Part shown: positions 1-10,829 of the stretch, piece after piece | Position numbering within the stretch: position 1 is the first letter of the stretch | How the letters are laid out: every line of letters begins with the position of its first letter | Assembly: GCF_001008165.2 (NCBI RefSeq) | Contig: NZ_CP011452.2 | Location: 1,674,001 to 1,738,000, forward strand | Reading direction: 5' to 3' | Source of the DNA: Croceibacterium atlanticum | GTDB taxonomy: Bacteria > Pseudomonadota > Alphaproteobacteria > Sphingomonadales > Sphingomonadaceae | DNA: 64,000 bases | Notes under the pieces: model-generated | What the model was told of the DNA's origin: nothing | Databases searched by the model: none | What the model saw: the letters and a program-made list of their open reading frames with translations, nothing else | Made by a program: the position numbers and the translations under genes

Positions 1-604
1 CAATCAGGCCCACCAGCGCCGCCACGGTCAGCAATGCCAGCACCCAGCCGGCGGGGCCTTCCAGATCGGCGGGGTTCCGGCTCAGTGCCGCAACGATCGT
101 GATCAGCGGTATTATCGACAGATCCTGGAACAGCAGGATCGCGAAGGCCCGTTCCCCAAACGGCGTGCGCAGGCGCCCTGCCGATTGCAGCATCGGCAGA
201 ACCTGGGCGGTGGATGACAGGGCAAGCGGCAGGCCCAGGGCAATTGCAGCCGCCAGTGTGAAGCTGGTGGTCAGCTGGAGCATGACGATCAGGCCGATCC
301 CGCACAGCGCCACCTGCAACAGGCCAAGCCCGAAAATCTCCCGCTTCATCCGCCACAGCCGGCCCGGATTCAGTTCCAGCCCGACAATGAACAGCAGCAG
401 GACAATGCCCAGTTCCGCGAAGGATACGATCTCCTCCGCATCTCCGACCAGGCCGAGAACCTGCGGCCCGACCAGCGCCCCCGCGACAAGATAGCCCAGC
501 GTGGCACCCAGCCCCATCCGCCGGAACAGCAGCACCGAAGCCAGCGCGAAGCCGAGCAGGATGAAACCGTCGATCAGCACATGCGCGCCTGCCGTTTCTT
601 CCAT
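1..604 (-). CDS. KefB/CPA2-type cation:proton antiporter, N-terminal part (runs off the left edge)
   Basis: Partial gene: the first 201 codons are visible and the rest lies to the left of the window. The translation is strongly hydrophobic and starts METAGAHVLIDGFILLGFA-like (MEE at the true start), then carries the conserved CPA2 stretches GYLVAGALVGPQ, FAELGIVLLLFIVGLEL and LALSSTAQVLPML, ending in LFQDLSIIPL. These match the membrane domain of KefB/KefC/RosB monovalent cation:proton antiporters, which act in the inner membrane in pH and electrophile stress. The start is well supported by a GGAGGTG ribosome site seven bases upstream. Whether a C-terminal RCK (TrkA-N) domain follows cannot be seen, so KefB versus a plain Na+/H+ antiporter is unresolved. 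Confidence 0.85.
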   Translation of the reverse strand, partial: MEETAGAHVLIDGFILLGFALASVLLFRRMGLGATLGYLVAGALVGPQVLGLVGDAEEIVSFAELGIVLLLFIVGLELNPGRLWRMKREIFGLGLLQVALCGIGLIVMLQLTTSFTLAAAIALGLPLALSSTAQVLPMLQSAGRLRTPFGERAFAILLFQDLSIIPLITIVAALSRNPADLEGPAGWVLALLTVAALVGLI

Positions 605-635
605 CACCGCACCTCCATGCGCCGGGGCGCCGCTG

Positions 636-1652
636 TCAGAGCCATTTCCATTTCCAGAACAGCATCAGCTGCATCAGGAAGATTGCCCCGCACAGGCCGA
701 CCACGATCCAGAAAGCCGCCGGATCGTCCATGCCGGGCATACCGCCCACATTGATGCCCAGAAGCCCGGTCAGGAATCCCAGTGGCAGGAAAACGGCGGC
801 AACGATGGTCAGGACATAAGTGGTCTGTTCGCTGCGGGCCACGGCCCGCCCGCGAATGTCATCCATCAGCACGACCGCACTTTCCTTGCTGATATCGAGA
901 TCGTCTATGTAACGGCGCAGCCGGTCGATGCTCTCGCTCATTTCGCGGCGGTCGTGATCTTCAAACCAGGCGGGCGCGCTGCGGGAAATGGCTTCCAGCG
1001 CTTCGTGCTGCGGGCCCATATGCCGTTTCAGCGCCAGGCAATTGCGGCGGATGGTGGCAATCCGGGCCAGGATCATCTCCGCATCCTCTTCCGGATCGGC
1101 TTCTTCCAGCTCGTCGATATGGTCATTCATATCGGCGATCGACTGGCTCATGCGGGTGATCATTTCCTCTGTCAGTTCGGTGATCAGCGCGCCTGCATCG
1201 CCGGGACCGTCTTTTTCATCGATCCGGGCAAGCACGAAGCGCGGGGTCTGCAACCTCAACCGCCGCAAGGTGACGACTCTCGTCCCGTCGGACCAGAGCT
1301 GCATCGTCACCATATCCTCCGGCTCCGCACCGGGGTTGAAATTGATCCCCCGCAGCGTCGCCACCAGTGTTTCCCCTTCGCGGAAGGCACGCGGGCGTGT
1401 CCGGTCGCCGGTCAGCAATTCCACGGTCGGTTCGGGAATCCGGAGCTTGTCCTCCAGCCATTCCCACACGCCCGGCCGGTTGCGGCACAGATGCACCCAC
1501 AGCACTTCGCCCGGTGCCGCAGGCTGCCAATCCTTCGCCTCGTCCCAGCCGATGGGGCGGCCGCCGCCCTTGCCATCCAGAACCCGGCCGAACAGCAGCG
1601 GCCCATCCAGGCCGGCTTCTTCGCTGAGAGGCGGTTGTTCGGGCATATCCAT
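636..1652 (-). CDS. zntB: ZntB/CorA-family metal ion transporter
   Basis: 338 residues. The C-terminal pair of membrane helices with the motif LLGINVGGMPGM between them is the ZntB version (GIN) of the CorA GMN signature, and the protein ends in the short aromatic/basic tail WKWKWL. The middle (about residues 150-250) is helical and acidic, as expected of the cytoplasmic funnel. ZntB moves Zn2+ across the inner membrane; in studied cases transport is proton-driven import, although the gene was first described as an efflux function. I chose the start MDMPEQ; MPEQ six bases later is equally possible, and a longer reading frame would overlap ispG and is not family-like. It is transcribed away from ispG, leaving about 90 bases for two promoters. 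Confidence 0.85.
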   Translation of the reverse strand: MDMPEQPPLSEEAGLDGPLLFGRVLDGKGGGRPIGWDEAKDWQPAAPGEVLWVHLCRNRPGVWEWLEDKLRIPEPTVELLTGDRTRPRAFREGETLVATLRGINFNPGAEPEDMVTMQLWSDGTRVVTLRRLRLQTPRFVLARIDEKDGPGDAGALITELTEEMITRMSQSIADMNDHIDELEEADPEEDAEMILARIATIRRNCLALKRHMGPQHEALEAISRSAPAWFEDHDRREMSESIDRLRRYIDDLDISKESAVVLMDDIRGRAVARSEQTTYVLTIVAAVFLPLGFLTGLLGINVGGMPGMDDPAAFWIVVGLCGAIFLMQLMLFWKWKWL

Positions 1653-1743
1653 GATGTCGCCGATAGTGCGGCCCGAGGCAATCCCCGCTCCGCCTGCCAG
1701 CAATGACTTTCGCCAGTAGCTTTGAACCACTATAGAAGGTTCC

Positions 1744-2892
1744 ATGTCTTCCGTACGCCCATGGCGCGATATCGAGCGCCGCCAGAGCCGCCAGATCATG
1801 GTCGGTAATGTTCCCGTTGGCGGGGATGCGCCGATCACGGTGCAGACCATGACCAATACGCCCACGTCCGATGCGGGGGCCACGATCGACCAGATCCGCC
1901 GCTGCGAAGATGCAGGGGCGGATATCATCCGCGTGTCCTGCCCGGATGTGGAAAGCACCACGGCGTTCCGCCAGATTGCCAGGGCAGCGCGGGTGCCGCT
2001 GGTGGCGGATATTCATTTTCATTACAAACGCGCACTGGAAGCCGCCGATGCCGGCGCTGCCTGTTTGCGGATCAATCCCGGCAATATCGGTTCATCCGAT
2101 CGCGTGGCCGAAGTGGTTCGCGCGGCAAAGGCCAATGGCTGTGCCATCCGTATCGGCGTGAATGCCGGTTCGCTGGAAAAGGATCTGCTGGAAAAATACG
2201 GAGAGCCCTGCCCCGAAGCCCTGGTGGAAAGCGCGCTCGACCATATCAAGCTGCTGCAGGATCACGATTTCCACGAATACAAGGTGGCGGTGAAGGCCAG
2301 CGACGTATTCCTGGCCGTGGCTGCTTATATGGGGCTGGCCGATGCGGTGGATTGCCCGCTGCATCTGGGCATTACCGAAGCGGGCGGCCTGATCGGCGGC
2401 ACGGTGAAAAGTTCCATCGGCATCGGCAATCTGCTGTGGGCCGGGATCGGCGACACGATCCGCGTGTCCCTGTCCGCCGAACCGGAACAGGAAGTGCGCG
2501 TCGGGTTCGAGATTCTCAAGAGCCTGGGCCTGCGCACACGCGGCGTGCGCGTGGTTTCCTGCCCCAGCTGCGCACGGCAGGGTTTTGACGTGATCAAGAC
2601 CGTGGCCGCGCTGGAAGACCGGCTTAGCCATATCAAGACACCGCTTTCGCTGTCCGTCCTTGGCTGCGTGGTCAACGGACCGGGCGAAGCGCGGGAAACC
2701 GATATCGGCATAACCGGCGGCGGTGCGGGCAAGCACATGGTGTATCTGTCCGGCGTGACGGACCATCACGTGCAGAGCGACGCGATGCTGGATCACATCG
2801 TCGCACTGGTGGAAAAGAAGGCGGCCGAGATCGAAGACGGCATGAGCGATGCCGGCAATGCCGACAAACTGCCCGCGGAACCGGCTGAATAG
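1744..2892 (+). CDS. ispG: 4-hydroxy-3-methylbut-2-enyl diphosphate synthase (IspG/GcpE)
   Basis: 382 residues, normal for the bacterial two-domain IspG. It catalyses the reductive ring opening of methylerythritol cyclodiphosphate to HMBPP, the penultimate step of the MEP isoprenoid pathway. The N-terminal TIM-barrel part begins with [15 protein letters not shown] and VQTMTNTPT. The C-terminal [4Fe-4S] domain has the cluster cysteines in [10 protein letters not shown] (about residue 274-283) and [11 protein letters not shown] (about 310-320). The last 25 residues form an acidic, poorly conserved tail. It stands as a single gene, divergent from the zntB-like gene. Confidence 0.97.
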   Translation: MSSVRPWRDIERRQSRQIMVGNVPVGGDAPITVQTMTNTPTSDAGATIDQIRRCEDAGADIIRVSCPDVESTTAFRQIARAARVPLVADIHFHYKRALEAADAGAACLRINPGNIGSSDRVAEVVRAAKANGCAIRIGVNAGSLEKDLLEKYGEPCPEALVESALDHIKLLQDHDFHEYKVAVKASDVFLAVAAYMGLADAVDCPLHLGITEAGGLIGGTVKSSIGIGNLLWAGIGDTIRVSLSAEPEQEVRVGFEILKSLGLRTRGVRVVSCPSCARQGFDVIKTVAALEDRLSHIKTPLSLSVLGCVVNGPGEARETDIGITGGGAGKHMVYLSGVTDHHVQSDAMLDHIVALVEKKAAEIEDGMSDAGNADKLPAEPAE

Positions 2893-2952
2893 AGCCCGGA
2901 GGCGGGGGAACTTTACGCCCGCTTAAGCACAACCCCGCTATTCTTCGCGGCG

Positions 2953-3504
2953 ATGAAATTCGCCCCTGTCATTCTGCTGCTTGCTGCCGCCGGACTCGTC
3001 GGCTGGTTCTATCCCGAACTGGCCGGACCGGGCGGCGATGACGTGCAGGCGCAGCAATTGGCGGGAAAGGCGGCAGATGCCGATCCCCGGCCCGAACCCT
3101 CTCAGGCAATGGACATGGCGCAGAAGCGCTGGAACGCGGGTGAAATCGTCCTGCCTCGCGCCGCTGACGGACATTTCTATGCCGAAGTCACCGTGGATGG
3201 CGTGCCGGCGCGGATGCTGGTGGATACCGGGGCCACGGTCATTGCACTGACCGGGGCGGATGCGCAGGCCATGGGCCATTACTGGACGCCGCAGGATCTG
3301 CGCCCCATTGGGCGCGGCGCGGGCGGGCAGGTGCAGGGCGTGCCCATCGTGCTCGACCGGGTAGAACTGGGCGGGATCGAAGCGCAGCGCATACGCGCCA
3401 TCATCGTGCCTGAAGGCCTGCCGATATCCCTGCTGGGCCAATCCTTCCTTTCGCAAGTCCGCCGGGTCGAAATCGATTCTTCGGGCATGATCCTGGGCAG
3501 CTGA
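2953..3504 (+). CDS. Membrane-anchored retropepsin-like aspartic protease (TIGR02281 type)
   Basis: 183 residues. A hydrophobic N-terminal segment (about residues 4-20) is an anchor or uncleaved signal. It is followed by a loosely conserved linker and a single retropepsin-like domain with the catalytic DTG at residues 91-93 (MLVDTGATVIALTG), the flap-like G-rich stretch near 120 and LGQSFLSQ near 163. Such single-domain clan AA proteases work as homodimers and are common in alphaproteobacteria as periplasm-facing enzymes; substrates are mostly unknown. The start sits right after GGCG with no strong ribosome site. The 3' neighbour on the same strand begins 51 bases downstream. Confidence 0.8.
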   Translation: MKFAPVILLLAAAGLVGWFYPELAGPGGDDVQAQQLAGKAADADPRPEPSQAMDMAQKRWNAGEIVLPRAADGHFYAEVTVDGVPARMLVDTGATVIALTGADAQAMGHYWTPQDLRPIGRGAGGQVQGVPIVLDRVELGGIEAQRIRAIIVPEGLPISLLGQSFLSQVRRVEIDSSGMILGS

Positions 3505-3555
3505 CATGGAACGAAGGCTGGCCGTTTTACCCCCAACCCCCTTCCCGGACGCAGA

Positions 3556-4488
3556 ATGAAAATCGACAGCATCCTCCCCTATCGCTGGCGCACGCGGCGG
3601 GACACGGCGCGCCATAACGAAGCCGTCGCGCGCATTCTCGACACGCCGCCAATCGTCGCGAAGCAGGATGGGCTGGTGCTGTTTTCCATGATCGGCACGG
3701 CAGTGCTGCTGCCCTATCTGGTGGCGGTCAAATCCCTGTGGCAGCAACTGGGCCGGGGTCGCATCGCCATTCTGGACGATGGCACGCTGACGGCGCAGGA
3801 CCGGGCCATCCTTGCCCATCATTGCGGCGATCCTGAACTGATCCGGATGGACATGGTCGAACGCGGCGATTTTCCCAAGGGCGGATGCTGGGAACGCTTC
3901 CTGACCATTCTTGACCGGCGCAGCGGTGAATACTGGCTGCAACTGGACAGCGACACGGTGACATTGGGCCCTGTGCCCGAAGTGGAACGCGCCATCGCCA
4001 CCAATCGCAGCTTCACATTGCTGGGCGATGCGCAGGCGGAAGCCGGGCCGCTGCCACTTTATCAATTCGTGCAGAATTTCTATCCGGACGGGCCTGAAGA
4101 AGGGCATGTGCAGACCGTGGTGGAAAGCCGCCTGGGCCGTATCCCGCCGGAACGCGGCTGGCGCTATCTGCGTGGCTGCGCCGGTTTTGCGGGCTTCGCC
4201 GCCGGCGGCCCGGGGCGCGAACTTGCCCGCGCCTTCCTGATGCAGATCACCGATATGGCCGGGGAAGAAGGCGCCGCGACATGGGGCACCGAACAGGTGG
4301 CCTCCAATTTCCACATCGCCAACGAACCCTCGCCCGTCCTGCTGCCCTATTCCCGCTATCTCAATTACTGGGGGGAGGATTGGGCGGAGGATGCCGCCTT
4401 CATCCATTTCGTAGGCACGCATCGCTACAGCAATGGCGCCTATGCCCGCGCTTCACAGGATGCCATCGACAGGCTGCTCCCGGCATAA
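3556..4488 (+). CDS. Hypothetical protein with GT-A glycosyltransferase-like features
   Basis: 310 residues with no signal peptide or membrane segment. I do not recognise a named family. The central motif YWLQLDSDTV (DSD at about residues 131-133) looks like the metal-binding DxD of GT-A sugar transferases. It is preceded by a stretch that would fit a nucleotide-sugar fold (LFSMIGTAVLLPYLVAVKSL, then RIAILDDGTL). Near the C-terminus WGTEQVASN and FIHFVGTHRY resemble the family-8-like pattern in which a late HxxG segment completes the active site. A cell-surface or storage glycan role is inference only. It follows the aspartic protease gene and precedes the Tat-type L,D-transpeptidase, so an envelope context is plausible. 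Confidence 0.5.
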   Translation: MKIDSILPYRWRTRRDTARHNEAVARILDTPPIVAKQDGLVLFSMIGTAVLLPYLVAVKSLWQQLGRGRIAILDDGTLTAQDRAILAHHCGDPELIRMDMVERGDFPKGGCWERFLTILDRRSGEYWLQLDSDTVTLGPVPEVERAIATNRSFTLLGDAQAEAGPLPLYQFVQNFYPDGPEEGHVQTVVESRLGRIPPERGWRYLRGCAGFAGFAAGGPGRELARAFLMQITDMAGEEGAATWGTEQVASNFHIANEPSPVLLPYSRYLNYWGEDWAEDAAFIHFVGTHRYSNGAYARASQDAIDRLLPA

Positions 4489-4544
4489 GCCGAAAGGTGG
4501 CGGCGTCCATCTGCGGTGCTGGACAGAACATGCTATGAGAAGGC

Positions 4545-5240
4545 ATGATTTCCTCCGTGGATCGAAGAAACTTCCTGGGAACGGCCGCGTTGGCGGCGGG
4601 GGCGCTGGCCTTGCCGCGCAGCCTTGCCGCGCAGCCCGCAACCGCCGATGCGCGCGCGCGCCGTGTGCTGGAAATCGCCAGGCGCGAAGTTGAACGCGCA
4701 GGTGATGCGTTGTGGCGCCGGGACATTGCCGGCATCGCCGATTTCGGCGTCCATTCATCCATCCCGCGCTTCCATTTCGCCAATCTGGAAAACGGCACGG
4801 TCCGTTCCTTCCTGGTCACGCATGGCGCGGGGTCCGATCCGGAACATGATGGCTGGCTGAACGGCTTTTCCAATGTGGTCGGATCGAACGCGACCAGCCG
4901 GGGTCCCTATGTCACCTGGGAATGGTACAAGGGCCAATACGGCACTTCCATCCGCCTTGGCGGGCTGGCCCCGGATAATTCCAATGCGCTGGACCGCGCA
5001 ATCGTGATGCATTCGGCCGATTACGCGACCGAGACACATGTCGAGAAATGGGGTCGGCTTGGCCGGTCGAATGGCTGTTTCGCGATGGGGCCGGAAAATT
5101 TCCGCGAAGCCTTGTGGCACCTTTCCGGCGGACGGCTGCTTTATGCCGACCAGCTGGGCATCGGCGAAGACGGTGAAACCGTCGCCGGCCCGCCGCAGCC
5201 GCCGATCAATCCGGGCGGCTCCGACAGGGCAGACGTCTAG
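4545..5240 (+). CDS. YkuD_2-type murein L,D-transpeptidase catalytic domain protein, twin-arginine signal
   Basis: 231 residues. The N-terminus has a twin-arginine export pattern (DRRNFLGTAALAAG, then an AxA-like LAAQ site near residue 28). The mature part ends with HSADYATETHVEKWGRLGRSNGCFAMG, which gives the histidine and the catalytic SNGCF cysteine (Cys178) of the YkuD_2 family that cross-links or anchors peptidoglycan peptides in the periplasm. RLGGLAPDNSN and ENGTVRSFLVTHGAG are also typical of this family. Its stop lies only six bases from the stop of the convergent YcbB-like L,D-transpeptidase gene, so two different L,D-transpeptidases share one tail-to-tail junction. Confidence 0.82.
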   Translation: MISSVDRRNFLGTAALAAGALALPRSLAAQPATADARARRVLEIARREVERAGDALWRRDIAGIADFGVHSSIPRFHFANLENGTVRSFLVTHGAGSDPEHDGWLNGFSNVVGSNATSRGPYVTWEWYKGQYGTSIRLGGLAPDNSNALDRAIVMHSADYATETHVEKWGRLGRSNGCFAMGPENFREALWHLSGGRLLYADQLGIGEDGETVAGPPQPPINPGGSDRADV

Positions 5241-5246
5241 TCATCG

Positions 5247-6593
5247 TCAGATCTGGAGATCGTCGACGATCTCCACCACTTCTTCCTTCGTTTCCCGCGC
5301 CCGGTTGGCAATGCGCGGCGCATCCAGGCTGGCCAGTACGGGATCGTCCCGGTCATAGATGTCGGGGAAAGTGGTCAGGTTTCCGTCCACGTCCCGGCCC
5401 ATAGTGAAATAGGTGATATAGACCGGCATGGTCTTTTCCACCGGCACACGTGTGTAAGTGCCGGAACGGGAGATTTCGATCGCTTCCTCCTTGCTGGCAC
5501 CCTGGCCGAGAATGGCGATGGTCATGGCCAGTTCCAGTGCCCGCTCCGTGCGGATGCAACCATGGCTGAGCGCGCGATCTTCCTGATCGAACAAATTGCG
5601 GGCCGGCGTGTCATGCAGGAAGATTGCATGGGGGTTGGGCATGTCCAGCTTCATCATGCCCAGCGAATTGGCCGGCCCCGGCTGCTGCACCACGCCGATA
5701 TATCCGTCCGCGCCCCTGGTGGCCTTGTACCCCTTCGCCTTCGCCCAGGCGGGATTGTTGAGCACTTTCTGCCCCAGCCCTTCCCCCTTCACGATGGATT
5801 GCGGCACGGTCCAGGTCGGGTTGAAGATCACACCCTCCACCGTTTCCGCCAGCTGCGGCGTGGCCGTGCGCCCCGGCTTGCCGACAATCGTCTTGTAGGA
5901 CCGGACGATCTGGTCGTTCACCGTCAGGCGCAGGCGATATTCCGGCACATTGGTGATCAGATATTGCCCGCCCAGATCGCGTGCCAGCCAGCGCCAGCGA
6001 TCCATATTGGCGCGAATCATGGCGCGCTGCTGCGCATCGTCTTCCGGGGCTTCGGCCAGCGCCGCCTTCAGCGCGGCATAGTCAGGATGGGTCGGGTTGA
6101 GCGAGGCGAGCGTGCCTGAAACATCGCCGCTTTCCAGCGCCTGCCGCATCAGCTTGCCCGTGGGCAGCAGATCCGGATCGGGATCAACCACGAACCATTG
6201 CTTGCGCGCGGACATGGGCGTGCGCCCGTCGCGCAGATCCTCTACCAGCCAGGTGAAGCTTTCGCTCGCCAGCGCGTCCAGCTCTGCCCCTTCGCCGATC
6301 TCGATCGCGGCGCGCAGCGGGCCAGGGCGGTAATCGCGCGGATCGAGCCCTTCGGCTGCGATACCTTCGATCGCTTCCAGCAAGGCGCTGGCCCGGTCGG
6401 CTGGCCAGCGCATGACCTGCGGATATAGCGGCGCCTGCGGTTCACCCAGCGGCTGGATGACCGGGCGGGAGACAACCTCCACCGCATCCTGATCCAGCAC
6501 CTGCTCGGCCTGCAGCGCCTGCGCCGCAGCCATTGCCGGAGCGGCAAGAGCCGCACCCGCCATGAGGAGGGAAATGCGCTGGAAAATTCTCAT
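5247..6593 (-). CDS. YcbB/LdtD-like L,D-transpeptidase
   Basis: 448 residues from the start MRIFQRISLLMAG, which gives a clean Sec signal peptide (cleavage near AMA-AAQ); a start 54 bases further upstream would spoil it. The body follows the YcbB plan: an N-terminal scaffold (RASALLEAIEGIAAEGLDPRDY), a peptidoglycan-binding-like region with DRWRWLARDLGGQYLITNVP (about residues 200-220), then the YkuD domain with GKPGRTATPQL, IFLHDTPARNLFD and the catalytic SHGCIR (Cys346). These enzymes make 3-3 (DAP-DAP) cross-links in periplasmic murein. It is a single gene converging on the other L,D-transpeptidase. Confidence 0.9.
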   Translation of the reverse strand: MRIFQRISLLMAGAALAAPAMAAAQALQAEQVLDQDAVEVVSRPVIQPLGEPQAPLYPQVMRWPADRASALLEAIEGIAAEGLDPRDYRPGPLRAAIEIGEGAELDALASESFTWLVEDLRDGRTPMSARKQWFVVDPDPDLLPTGKLMRQALESGDVSGTLASLNPTHPDYAALKAALAEAPEDDAQQRAMIRANMDRWRWLARDLGGQYLITNVPEYRLRLTVNDQIVRSYKTIVGKPGRTATPQLAETVEGVIFNPTWTVPQSIVKGEGLGQKVLNNPAWAKAKGYKATRGADGYIGVVQQPGPANSLGMMKLDMPNPHAIFLHDTPARNLFDQEDRALSHGCIRTERALELAMTIAILGQGASKEEAIEISRSGTYTRVPVEKTMPVYITYFTMGRDVDGNLTTFPDIYDRDDPVLASLDAPRIANRARETKEEVVEIVDDLQI

Positions 6594-6770
6594 CTCGTGT
6601 TGGGCCCTGTAAAATATCGCGCACCGGGATGATGGATTCGGGTCCACCGCGCGGCCGCTGCGATTCTGTCCTTTTTCTCAATCCGCTATCCAGCGCCACT
6701 GCTTTCTGGCGCCTGAATCGGCATTGCTGTGCATTTCCCCGATAAACGCCAGCGCCTATGGGCCGGTTCC

Positions 6771-7655
6771 ATGACGCGCGAACATCACATTCTGCCCTTT
6801 GTGGCGACCCTGGCCGGTGTGGCGCTGTTTTCGCTGATGGATGCGCTGATGAAGGGCGCGACCATCGCCATCGGCGCCTATAGCGCGTTGCTGCTGCGCA
6901 GCGCAGTCGGTTTCGCGCTGATTACGCCGGTCTGGCTTGCGACCCGCAAGGAACGGCCAAGCCGGGAAGCGAAAAGACTGCATGTGGTGCGGGGCATCGT
7001 CGCGGCGGCAATGGCCTTCACATTTTTCTGGGGAATCGCGCGAATCCCGCTGGCGGAGGCAATAGCGCTGGCCTTCACCGCGCCGCTGATCGCGCTTTAT
7101 CTCGCAGCCGTCCTGCTGGGGGAACGAATCGGCAAGCGGGCGGCCTATGCCTCGCTGATGGGGCTGGCCGGCGTGGTGGTGATCGCCGCTGGCCGCATGA
7201 GCCTGCCCTCAGCCGATCCGGAAGCGGCCAAGGGCATCGCCTCGGTGCTGCTTTCCTCCATACTCTATGCCTGGAACCTTATCCTGCAACGGCAGCAGGC
7301 GCTGGTGGCCAGGCCGGCGGAAATCGCCACATGGCAGAATGGCGTGACGGGCGGTGCCCTGCTCCTGCTCGCGCCCTTTCTCTTCGTCACCCCCGGACGG
7401 GATATCTGGCTGGGCATTTCCGGCGCGGCGGCATTATGGGTCGGCGCATCCATGCTCTGTGCCTGGGCCTATGCCAGGGCGGAAGCACAAGTGCTTGTTC
7501 CGCTGGAATATTCCGGCTTTCTCTGGGCGGCCCTGTTTGGCTGGCTATTCTTTGCCGAACCGCTTCGCTGGCCGCTGGTGGTGGGCGCCTGCCTGATCGT
7601 GATCGCCTGCTGGATTGCCGCCCCGCGCAAACGGCCGGAACAAACTTCCGCCTAA
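6771..7655 (+). CDS. EamA/DMT-family transporter
   Basis: 294 residues with about ten membrane helices in two EamA repeats (10TMS drug/metabolite transporter superfamily). The first repeat starts LPFVATLAGVALFSLMDALMKG and includes WGIARIPLAEAIALAFTAPL; the second contains AWAYARAEAQVLVPLEYSGFLWAALFGWLFF, a conserved end of the fold. Substrate cannot be told from sequence; relatives export amino acids, nucleobases or S-adenosylmethionine. I use the ATG at MTREHH; a GTG 42 bases upstream gives a non-hydrophobic extra piece. Its stop overlaps the stop of a small membrane-protein gene on the other strand by four bases. A second EamA gene lies near 31 kb. Confidence 0.85.
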   Translation: MTREHHILPFVATLAGVALFSLMDALMKGATIAIGAYSALLLRSAVGFALITPVWLATRKERPSREAKRLHVVRGIVAAAMAFTFFWGIARIPLAEAIALAFTAPLIALYLAAVLLGERIGKRAAYASLMGLAGVVVIAAGRMSLPSADPEAAKGIASVLLSSILYAWNLILQRQQALVARPAEIATWQNGVTGGALLLLAPFLFVTPGRDIWLGISGAAALWVGASMLCAWAYARAEAQVLVPLEYSGFLWAALFGWLFFAEPLRWPLVVGACLIVIACWIAAPRKRPEQTSA

Positions 7656-7825
7656 TCCTTTGTCGGTTCTTCTTCCGCCCGCTCCTCGGCCGGATCATCG
7701 CCCAGGCCGGATGATTGCCAGACCAGCCCCAAAGCGGCCCCGGCAAACGCGGCCAGCGCCAGAACCAGCGCCATCATCCAGACATGCAAAGGCTCCTTCC
7801 GGCGGCCTGCCTGTCCTGTCTGCAT
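7652..7825 (-). CDS. Small single-pass membrane protein (57 aa), unknown function
   Basis: A 57-residue reading frame starting MQTGQAGRRKEPLHVW, then a clear hydrophobic helix (about residues 16-36, rich in Ala/Leu/Gly and ending LVWQSSG), then an acidic tail DDPAEERAEEEPTKD. The positive-inside, acidic-outside charge pattern suits a small inner-membrane protein. AAGGGG sits at a good distance before the ATG. Its last four bases overlap the tail of the convergent EamA gene. It faces away from acnA, so the 167 bases between the two starts hold both promoters. No family recognised; the composition could also fit a spurious frame in this GC-rich DNA. Confidence 0.55.
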   Translation of the reverse strand: MQTGQAGRRKEPLHVWMMALVLALAAFAGAALGLVWQSSGLGDDPAEERAEEEPTKD

Positions 7826-7992
7826 CGCTTCGCCCCTTGCATTATCCGTGCGGGGAACCCGGCACAGTGCGGACGGGTTCCCCTTAATGTGGCCTTGACG
7901 AGGCGCGCGCGAACGCGCAACTGCCCAAGCAAAATCCGGGCCGCCCTTTGCGCCTAGACGGCCGGATCAGCAACAGGAAGGATCTCGCCCAT

Positions 7993-10668
<2,676 letters not shown>

Positions 10669-10696
10669 TCGGCCTGCCGACCGGACAGAAAACAGA

Positions 10697-10724
10697 AAGG
10701 GCCCCGCCATCGTGCGGGGCCTTT
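10697..10724 (+). terminator. Intrinsic terminator of acnA
   Basis: The arms GGCCCCGC and GCGGGGCC form an eight-base stem around a six-base loop (CATCGT), followed by CTTTTC, starting 31 bases after the acnA stop. Confidence 0.8.
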
Positions 10725-10763
10725 TCATATCTGCTGAAGTCTATCGGATGCGCCCTTGCCGCA

Positions 10764-10794
10764 AAGAAGAAGGGCGGCCTGCGGGGCCGCCCTT
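10764..10794 (-). terminator. Intrinsic terminator of the PEP-CTERM gene
   Basis: A perfect ten-base stem (AAGGGCGGCC / GGCCGCCCTT) with a five-base loop. Read on the minus strand it is followed by CTTCTTTGC, a T-rich run, so it ends transcripts arriving from the gene at 10830-11876. Confidence 0.65.
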
Positions 10795-10829
10795 CACCTG
10801 ACTGGTACGCAAGGTAACGGAAGGTACCG

